Positions 57,729 through 64,000 of a DNA stretch of 64,000 bases are shown here, piece after piece. Under the pieces are notes generated by a model. The model saw only the letters and a program-made list of their open reading frames with translations, did not search any database and was not told where the DNA came from. The DNA is taken from assembly GCF_000271305.1 (NCBI RefSeq), contig NZ_AKGD01000002.1:124001-188000 (forward strand), in the 5' to 3' direction. Origin of the DNA: Hydrocarboniphaga effusa AP103. Its GTDB lineage: Bacteria > Pseudomonadota > Gammaproteobacteria > Nevskiales > Nevskiaceae. The translations under genes and the position numbers were made by a program. Position 1 is the first letter of the stretch. Every line of letters starts with the position of its first letter.

Positions 57729-58366
57729 GCAGGAAGATCCGCGTCATGCTCGTCGACGATCATGCGATGGTGCGCATGGGTTTTCGCATGCTGCTCGGCG
57801 GGACTCAGGACATCGAGGTCATCTGCGAAGCCGAGGACGGCGAGGCCGCGTATCAGCTCTTCCCCGAGATACGGCCGGACGTGGTGGTGATGGATCTGTC
57901 GATGCCCGGCATGGGGGGCATCGAAGCCCTGCGCAGGCTCACCGCCCGAGATCGCGAAGCGCGCGTGCTCGTGCTGTCTGCGCATGAAGACAGCGCACAT
58001 CCGCGCCGGGCGCTTAAGGCCGGCGCGATGGGCTATGTCTCCAAGCGCAGCGCGCCCGAGGAGCTCATCGACGCGGTGCGTTCGGTCGGTGCGGGGCGCA
58101 TCTATCTGGGCGTGGAGCTCGCCCGCAAGCTCGCGGTGCAGGAGCTGCACGGAGCCGCGAATCCGGTCGAAAGCCTGTCCGAGCGCGAGTTCGCGGTGTT
58201 CCTGCAGCTCGCCAAGGGCCAGTCGGTCGCGCAGATCGCCGAGACCTTGCACCTGTCGCCGAACACGGTCGGAACGCACCTCTACAACATCAAGCAGAAG
58301 CTCGGCGTCGGCAACCAGGCCGAGCTCACGCTCATCGCGGTACGCAACGGGTTGCTGGACGTGTGA
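57725..58366 (+). CDS. NarL/LuxR-type response regulator, partner of the adjacent kinase
   Basis: A 213-residue regulator. Its receiver domain has D11/D12, phospho-acceptor D57 in VVMDLSMPGMGG and SK at the conserved lysine. A LuxR helix-turn-helix follows (SEREFAVFLQLAKGQSVAQI, then HLSPNTVGTHLYNIKQKLGV). It overlaps the kinase by four bases, and its stop overlaps the protease start (TGATG), so the three form one translationally coupled operon. Likely targets are pqqA and PQQ-enzyme genes; this is inferred from position. Confidence 0.9.
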   Translation: MSRKIRVMLVDDHAMVRMGFRMLLGGTQDIEVICEAEDGEAAYQLFPEIRPDVVVMDLSMPGMGGIEALRRLTARDREARVLVLSAHEDSAHPRRALKAGAMGYVSKRSAPEELIDAVRSVGAGRIYLGVELARKLAVQELHGAANPVESLSEREFAVFLQLAKGQSVAQIAETLHLSPNTVGTHLYNIKQKLGVGNQAELTLIAVRNGLLDV

Positions 58367-60954
58367 TGGCGGCGCCCGCGCAGCTGCATGCTTTCAGCCT
58401 CGACAACGGGCTGCGCGTGCTGCTGAACGAGGATCGTCGTCTGCCGCTGGTGGCCGTGCATGTGGCTTATCGAGTCGGCTCGGCCGACGAAGCGCCCGGG
58501 CAGCATGGGCTTGCGCATCTGTTCGAGCACCTCATGTACGGCGGCAGCGAGAATCTGCCGGGCACCTACCTGAGCCATCTGTTCGCGGCCGGCGCACACG
58601 ATCTCAACGGACGCACCACGCTCGACAGCACGCATTATTTCGAAACCGTGCATCGCGACGCGCTCGACTTCGCCCTGTTCGCCGAAGCCGATCGCATGGG
58701 GCGGCTCGTGCTCTGCGAAGAGACCTTGGAGAAGCAGCGGCAGGTCGTGCTCAACGAGCTGAGGCAGTATCGCGAGCGCTCGCGTGGCCGCCTCGTCGAG
58801 CGCATCGATGCCGAGTGCTATCCGGCCGGACATCCGTACCGGCACGGCGTCATCGGCAGCGAGGCCGACTTGCTGGCACTGCGCCTGGATCAGGCGCATG
58901 AATTTCGCCAGCGGCACTATCACGCGGCTAATGCGGTACTCGCGCTCGCGGGCGATTTGACCCGCGATGAGGCAATGCGCCGCTGCGAGCGCGCCTTCGG
59001 CGGTTTGCCCGCAGGCCCGCCGATCACCCGAGACCCCGTCGAAGTTTCATCGAAAGCAGCCCGCTCGTGGGGTTTCGACGATGCGTCGCCGAGCCCCCAG
59101 AAGCGCCTCGTCTGGCAGTTGCCCGCGATGCCTTCGCCCGATCGCGAGGGCATGCGCCTGTTCCAGATCGCACTCGAAAGCCGGCTGCGCGCCGAGTCCT
59201 CGGCAGGTACGAGCCTGCCGCGCATCGGACTCGCATTCCACCGTCTCGCGACTCGCCTGGAGTTCGAATGGAATGCGCCGGATCCGGCGCGGATCGAGCG
59301 ATCCTTCGATGCGTTCGAGGCGCTGTGGAATCGATTGATGAAAAGCGGCTTCAGCGCTTCGGAAGCCGAGCAATCGCGCCGACTGCGCTGGCGCCAGCGC
59401 TTGCTGAATCTCGATGCGCGCAGTGGTGTCGCGGCGCTGATGATCGAAGGCGAGCTCGCGCAGGGCGACTTGGCGTCCGCATTCGTTTCACGTGAGCGGC
59501 TCGCTGCCATCGATCCGACAGCCGTCATGCGGCGCTGCTTCGCAGCGGATGACGTTGGCGCGGCTCCGTGGTCGCTCAGGTCTTCGGCTGATTCATTCCC
59601 TGCAAGCAGCACGGAGAATGCAGGGCCGGTCAGCCCAAGGCGTCGGCCGCCGCCAGCGAGCGCAGACTGCCGAACGCTCGAAAACGGTTTGCAGCTCACG
59701 CTGCAAGCTCGAAGCGGCGCCGAACTCGTTTCGGGCCGCTTGCTGCTGCGCGCGGGTTCCAGCGCCGAGCCTTCGGAGCAGATGGGAGTCGCCGAGCTCT
59801 GCGCCGAAGCCTCGCTGCAAGCCCGGGTCGGCGGCATGAGCTGGCGGCAGCGGGCCGAGGCGATGGGCTGCGAGATCGGCGTCGAGGTACAGGGCGAGGT
59901 CTTGCGCCTGAGCTGGTCGTCCGCGCTGGCGCAGTGGCGCGATGCGCTCGCGCTCGTCGAACAGTTTCGGGGCGTCGCAATCGACGCCGAGGCTTTCGCC
60001 GCCGCGCGCTCGCGCCAGCTCGCGGCGATCGAACTGGCTTCGGCATCGGCCGAAGCGGCGACCCAGCGTGTACTGCCGGCCCTGCTGTTCGATTCCGCGC
60101 AGGCATCGGTGCGCATCGCGAGCGGCTTGCGCTCGACCGTCTCGGCCCTGGGCCTGGATCAGGCGATCGCTTTCAAGCAGAAAGCCTGGGGCCTCGCCGA
60201 TGCGCGATGCGTGCTCGTCGGCGATCTCGAACCGGGCGAGGCGATCGAAGCGCTCGAGCGCTGGAAAGCAGGGCCGGAAACGACGCGGCCAGGCATCGAA
60301 GCCGCTGTGCCGAAAGCGGCGAGCCCTTCGGTGCATCTGCTCGATATTCCGGGCGCGCGGCAGACGTTGCTGACCGTCGCCTGGGCGTTGCCGAATCCCG
60401 CGCGCGAAACCGAGCCGGCGCTGCGCGCACTCGATCTGTTGCTGGCCGGCAGCTTCTCCTCGCGCCTGAACCTGCGCCTGCGCGAGGAGCTCGGCTGGAC
60501 TTACGGCGTGCGCAGCCGCCTCGGCGACATCGCAGCCGCTCGCCGCTACGAGATCCAGGCCTGGATTCCGGCCGAGCGCAGCCTCGATGCACGCGCGGAA
60601 ATCCTGCGCGCGGTCGAGGCCTTCAGTCACCAGCGGGTCGACGCGGATGCGCTCGCGAGTCTGCAGCGCGGCGAGGCCTTGCGCACGCTGGGACGCAGCG
60701 AGCGCATCGAGGATGCGGCAAGCGAGATCGAAGGCCGCCTGCGGCTCGGGCTCGATCCGCGACTGGCACCCGATCTTTCCCGGGTGACGGCGGAACAGCT
60801 GCGCGAGATTGCCACAACGCGGCTCGATCCTGGCCGCGCCATCAGCCTGTTCGCGGGCGATGCGACGCGACTGCGTGGGCTGCCGTCGGCAGCGGGCCTC
60901 GCCGCGACCAGCGTTCACGCCGACGCCGAAGCGCTTTATTCGCGCCAGCGCTAG
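58366..60954 (+). CDS. Two-module M16 metalloprotease, candidate PqqF
   Basis: An 862-residue insulinase/pitrilysin-family protease. The N-terminal module has the inverted zinc motif H51-L-F-E54-H55 and the distal ligand E131 in VVLNELRQYRE. The second half (from about residue 430) is a degenerate M16 module without HxxEH but with the substrate-clamping LREELGWTYGVRS segment. There is no signal peptide, so it should be cytoplasmic, where PqqA is processed. The size equals two fused 430-residue subunits, like PqqF and PqqG of Methylobacterium on one chain. Genetic coupling to a MoxXY-like pair next to pqqABCDE makes PqqA release its likely job. A general peptidase role is the alternative. Confidence 0.78.
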   Translation: MAAPAQLHAFSLDNGLRVLLNEDRRLPLVAVHVAYRVGSADEAPGQHGLAHLFEHLMYGGSENLPGTYLSHLFAAGAHDLNGRTTLDSTHYFETVHRDALDFALFAEADRMGRLVLCEETLEKQRQVVLNELRQYRERSRGRLVERIDAECYPAGHPYRHGVIGSEADLLALRLDQAHEFRQRHYHAANAVLALAGDLTRDEAMRRCERAFGGLPAGPPITRDPVEVSSKAARSWGFDDASPSPQKRLVWQLPAMPSPDREGMRLFQIALESRLRAESSAGTSLPRIGLAFHRLATRLEFEWNAPDPARIERSFDAFEALWNRLMKSGFSASEAEQSRRLRWRQRLLNLDARSGVAALMIEGELAQGDLASAFVSRERLAAIDPTAVMRRCFAADDVGAAPWSLRSSADSFPASSTENAGPVSPRRRPPPASADCRTLENGLQLTLQARSGAELVSGRLLLRAGSSAEPSEQMGVAELCAEASLQARVGGMSWRQRAEAMGCEIGVEVQGEVLRLSWSSALAQWRDALALVEQFRGVAIDAEAFAAARSRQLAAIELASASAEAATQRVLPALLFDSAQASVRIASGLRSTVSALGLDQAIAFKQKAWGLADARCVLVGDLEPGEAIEALERWKAGPETTRPGIEAAVPKAASPSVHLLDIPGARQTLLTVAWALPNPARETEPALRALDLLLAGSFSSRLNLRLREELGWTYGVRSRLGDIAAARRYEIQAWIPAERSLDARAEILRAVEAFSHQRVDADALASLQRGEALRTLGRSERIEDAASEIEGRLRLGLDPRLAPDLSRVTAEQLREIATTRLDPGRAISLFAGDATRLRGLPSAAGLAATSVHADAEALYSRQR

Positions 60955-61751
60955 CCGAAGCGGAATCCCGACGTCGCGACACCGAAGACGAGCTCGCCGA
61001 ACAGGCGCTTGCCGATGTCCTGGCCGGCCGCGCCGGCCGCGACCATCAGCGGCAGCAGATGCTCCTCGCGCGGATGCGCGGCGCGCGCGGACGGAGCACG
61101 CTCCCAATCGCGCAGCCGCTCCTTGCGCGTTTCGGGGTCGGCGGTGAGCGCCTCGTTGAGCCAGCGGTCGAACTCGATCGACGGCCGCTGTCCGGCGCCG
61201 CCGTAGCCGCGCATGTTGTGATAGCTGTAGCCGCTGCCGATGATCAGCACGCCCTGTTCGCGCAGCGGGGCGAGCGCCGCCCCGACCGCGAGATGCTCGG
61301 CCGGATTCAGGCCCGCGCGCAGCGACAGCTGCACGACCGGAATATCCGCCTGCGGATAGATGAGCTTCAGCGGCACGAACACGCCATGGTCGAAGCCGCG
61401 CTCGCGATCGATTTCCGCGGGCAGGCCGGCGACACCGAGGCGCCGTACGATCTCTTCGGCGAGCGCGGGATCGCCGGGCGCCGGATACTGCAGCTCGTAG
61501 GTGTGCTGCGGAAAGCCGTAGTAGTCGTAGATCAGCGATGGCTGCGGGTGCGCGGTGACGCTGTAGCGCTCGGCCTCCCAGTGCGCGGAGACCACGAGCA
61601 GCGCGCGCGGCTTGTCGCCCACCTCGACGGACAGTCCGCGCAGCCAGGCTTCGAGCGAGCGCCAGGTGTCGGGCGGATTCCACTCCATGAAGAAGCAGGG
61701 TCCACCGCCGTGGGCGATGAACAGCGTCGGCAGGCGGCTGGCTTCGGTCAT
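60951..61751 (-). CDS. ygiD: DODA/YgiD-family extradiol dioxygenase-like protein
   Basis: A 266-residue LigB-fold enzyme of the 4,5-DOPA dioxygenase group. The metal-binding histidines are H14 in FIAHGGGP, H57 in SAHWE, H178 in YSYHNMRG and H231 in REEHLLPL, matching YgiD. The family opens catechol rings, but the natural substrate in bacteria is unclear. The ATG at 61751 is preferred to one 24 bases upstream. Its stop codon overlaps that of the M16 gene on the opposite strand: both stops are read from a shared CTAG. Confidence 0.9.
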   Translation of the reverse strand: MTEASRLPTLFIAHGGGPCFFMEWNPPDTWRSLEAWLRGLSVEVGDKPRALLVVSAHWEAERYSVTAHPQPSLIYDYYGFPQHTYELQYPAPGDPALAEEIVRRLGVAGLPAEIDRERGFDHGVFVPLKLIYPQADIPVVQLSLRAGLNPAEHLAVGAALAPLREQGVLIIGSGYSYHNMRGYGGAGQRPSIEFDRWLNEALTADPETRKERLRDWERAPSARAAHPREEHLLPLMVAAGAAGQDIGKRLFGELVFGVATSGFRFG

Positions 61752-61870
61752 GGGGTTTCCTCGCAACGTGGACACGCTAGCCTACACCGTCGCTAGTAGA
61801 TGCCGACCCATCGGCGCGCCGTGGCCCGACTCTTGGGTTCTGCACGGCGACATTACAAGGGGAAGGGGAC

Positions 61871-64000
61871 ATGAAGATCGCATCGACGCTGGCCGCGCTG
61901 TGCCTGGCGGGCACGCTGCCCGTGTTCGCGCAGGAGCCGGCGCCAGCCGAGCTCGACACCATTGCGGTCGGTCCGCGAGCCGATGAGGCCGAAGCGAACC
62001 CCGCGCCTCAGGCCGGCGAGTCCGAGGCCGTCGCCGAGATCATCGTCACCGCGCAGAAGCGCGCGCAAAGCCTGCAGAAAGTGCCGGTGTCGGTCGGCGT
62101 GGTCGATGGCCAGGCTTTCGCGCAGTCGGGCAACTTCGATGCGGGCGCGATCGAGAATTTCGTGCCGAACGTCGAGATCGACATCGATGCGCAGGCGCCG
62201 GTGATCGGCATTCGCGGCTACAACACCGAGACCGACAACGTCGGCTTCGAGCCGGCCGTCGGCCTGGTGCTCGACGATCTCGCGCTCGGCCGTCCCGAGT
62301 TCGTGCCGGACGGCCTGTTCGACATCGAGCGCGTCGAAGTGCTGCGCGGCCCGCAGGGCACGCTGTTCGGCAAGAACACCATCGCGGGCGTCATCAACTT
62401 CCGCAGCGCCGAGCCGGACAGCGGGTTTGGCGCCGGCCTCGCGCTCACGGGCGGCGATCCGCGTCAGCGGCGGGCCGAGGGCTATCTCAACGCCCCGCTC
62501 GGCGACGATGCCGCCGCGCGACTCGCCGGCGTCTACTGGGACAAGCGCGGCGATGTCTGGAACAGCACGCTGCAGCGCCACGAGAATTCGCAGGAGCAGT
62601 CCGCGGTTCGACTCAAGACCGGCTGGCGCAGCGAGCGCTGGCATCTCGCGCTCGCCGGCCAGTATTCGGACACGCATGCGAGCTACGCGCCCTGGCAGCT
62701 TTATGACGCGAGCGCGGCCTCGCTGCGCTACGCGCAAGGCTATGACGTGCAGACCGAGGACGATCCGCTCGACGCGCGCACGGCCTTCGATCAGCCCGGC
62801 TTCGTCAATCGCACCTCGAACCTCGTGCGCGGGCTCGCCGAATACGAGGCCGGCGACTGGGGCGCGCTGCACGACGTCACGCTGACGACCATCGTCGGTC
62901 ACGCCGGGTTCGACCTGACCACGCTGATCGATTCCGACGTCAGCGCGGCCGACATCATCCACACCGATTTTCTCGTCGACTACGCGCAGGATTCGATCGA
63001 GCTGCGGCCGTCCGGAACCGCGGACAGCCTGTTCGGGCTCGGCGGCAATGTGGAATGGACGCTCGGTCTCTACGCGTTCCGCTCGAAGATGACGAGCCAT
63101 CTCGATGCGGTGGCGGGCGACGATCTGATCGACTTCGCGCTCAGCGCGGCCGGCGTCGAGGCGCTCGGCGGCCCGGATCTCGGGCCTGTCGGCGAGCTCA
63201 TCGATTTATTGCCGAATCTGCCGGGCATTCCGCTCAACGATGCGCTGCTGCGCGGCTTCGCGCAGGACACCGAAAGCTACGCGCTGTTCGGGCAGATGAG
63301 CTGGTCGCTGACCGACCGGCTCGCGGCGATCGTCGGTGCGCGCTTCGGAATCGAATACAAGAAAGCCGACTTCGATGTGCGGCGCGTGGGCCTGGGCATC
63401 GTCGGTCTCGTGATCGGGGCCGAGCCGTTCACCGATACGCGCAAGCGCCGCGAGACCGATGTGTCGCCCAAGCTCGGCCTGCAATACGAATTCACGCCCG
63501 AGGCGATGGGCTTCGCGACCTACACGCATGGCTTCAAGGGCGGCGGTTTCAATGCCACCGCGAGCGACGACAGCAACCTGGAGTTCGAGCCCGAGCGCGC
63601 GACGAGCTATGAAGCCGGGCTCAAGTCGCGCTGGTTCGATCGGCGCCTCACGCTCAACACCACGGTCTATCGCACCGACATCGACGATCTGCAGACGGTG
63701 GATTTCGACGGCGTGGCCTACAAGACCGCCAATGCGGCGAAGGCGCGCTTGCAGGGCGTGGAGATCGAAACGCTGTGGCGACCGCAGAGCGGCTGGTTCA
63801 GCCTCGCGGCCGCGGCGGCTTTCAGCAAGGCCGAATACGTGAAATACGACAATGCGCCGGCGGCTTCGGAAAACGCCGATGCGGAAACCCAGGACTTGAG
63901 TGGACGCACGCTGGCGAATGCGCCGCGCGTGACCGCGACCCTCTCACCGCAGCTGCACTTCGGGCTGCCGTGGAACGCGAGCGGGCTGCTCGGCATCGAC
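61871..64000 (+). CDS. TonB-dependent receptor, N-terminal and middle part (3' end outside window)
   Basis: The frame is open from an ATG preceded by GGGGAAGGGGAC to the last base, about 710 residues. A signal peptide (MKIASTLAALCLAGTLPVFA) is followed by a TonB-box-like region (AEIIVTAQKRAQSLQKVPVS). The plug domain has IRGYNTE, DDLALGRPEF and VEVLRGPQGTLFGKNTIAGVIN, and many barrel strands follow. The FGKNT form and the QKRAQSLQKVP opening place it with the receptors for diverse, often non-iron ligands widespread in sphingomonads and xanthomonads. The ligand is unknown. Confidence 0.9.
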   Translation, partial: MKIASTLAALCLAGTLPVFAQEPAPAELDTIAVGPRADEAEANPAPQAGESEAVAEIIVTAQKRAQSLQKVPVSVGVVDGQAFAQSGNFDAGAIENFVPNVEIDIDAQAPVIGIRGYNTETDNVGFEPAVGLVLDDLALGRPEFVPDGLFDIERVEVLRGPQGTLFGKNTIAGVINFRSAEPDSGFGAGLALTGGDPRQRRAEGYLNAPLGDDAAARLAGVYWDKRGDVWNSTLQRHENSQEQSAVRLKTGWRSERWHLALAGQYSDTHASYAPWQLYDASAASLRYAQGYDVQTEDDPLDARTAFDQPGFVNRTSNLVRGLAEYEAGDWGALHDVTLTTIVGHAGFDLTTLIDSDVSAADIIHTDFLVDYAQDSIELRPSGTADSLFGLGGNVEWTLGLYAFRSKMTSHLDAVAGDDLIDFALSAAGVEALGGPDLGPVGELIDLLPNLPGIPLNDALLRGFAQDTESYALFGQMSWSLTDRLAAIVGARFGIEYKKADFDVRRVGLGIVGLVIGAEPFTDTRKRRETDVSPKLGLQYEFTPEAMGFATYTHGFKGGGFNATASDDSNLEFEPERATSYEAGLKSRWFDRRLTLNTTVYRTDIDDLQTVDFDGVAYKTANAAKARLQGVEIETLWRPQSGWFSLAAAAAFSKAEYVKYDNAPAASENADAETQDLSGRTLANAPRVTATLSPQLHFGLPWNASGLLGID

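Overview
This is a GC-rich, densely coded bacterial chromosome segment. It looks gammaproteobacterial, most likely from the Xanthomonadales (Lysobacterales). The grounds are the maf-rng-yhdP-nitrilase-tldD order, the TonB-dependent receptors, the pqqABCDE order, and short CCCTCTCCC/GGGAGAGGG palindromes of a kind common in that order. No rRNA, tRNA, CRISPR array, insertion sequence or prophage was found. Taxonomy is inferred from gene content and style, not from a marker gene.

Region 1 (1-10.8 kb): the end of a TonB-dependent receptor, then a complete Kdp potassium system on the minus strand. kdpFABC (10777 to 6096) and the sensor/regulator pair kdpDE (4317 to 945) are separated by a plus-strand cytoplasmic alpha-amylase. 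A sequence closely resembling the enterobacterial KdpE operator lies upstream of kdpF. Palindromic repeats sit in three gaps of this locus and were not noticed elsewhere in the window.

Region 2 (10.9-25.3 kb): mostly envelope and housekeeping genes. They are an EF-hand lipoprotein, an unknown membrane protein, a small lipoprotein, an FAD/NAD(P)-binding protein, prolyl iminopeptidase, an MltD-like lytic transglycosylase with LysM repeats, a hemerythrin-like protein, an S41 lipoprotein protease, a PhoD phosphatase, a DNA-deoxyinosine glycosylase-like protein, TolC and a rhodanese.

Region 3 (25.5-37.9 kb): the conserved maf-rng-yhdP ... nitrilase-tldD neighbourhood. It is interrupted by a PAP2 phosphatase and a Gcr-family membrane protein. 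A small TonB-C-like lipoprotein and a YffB/ArsC protein follow.

Region 4 (37.9-52.7 kb): an acyl-CoA catabolism island. It holds MmsA with a divergent LysR regulator, a flavin reductase fused to a MarR-like domain, two crotonases, a CoA-transferase, a CitE-like lyase, an SDR dehydrogenase, nitronate monooxygenase, an SCPx-type thiolase, succinate-semialdehyde dehydrogenase and AcuI. AcuI is followed upstream by a perfect palindrome and a frameshifted TetR remnant. The CoA-transferase/CitE pair resembles the itaconate-degrading RipA/RipC pair.

Region 5 (52.9-61.8 kb): a PQQ island. pqqABCDE runs on the minus strand. Divergent from it, a MoxY-like histidine kinase, a LuxR-type response regulator and a double-module, apparently cytoplasmic M16 protease form an overlapping operon. 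The protease is a good candidate for the PqqA-processing enzyme. A DODA-type dioxygenase and the start of a second TonB-dependent receptor close the window.
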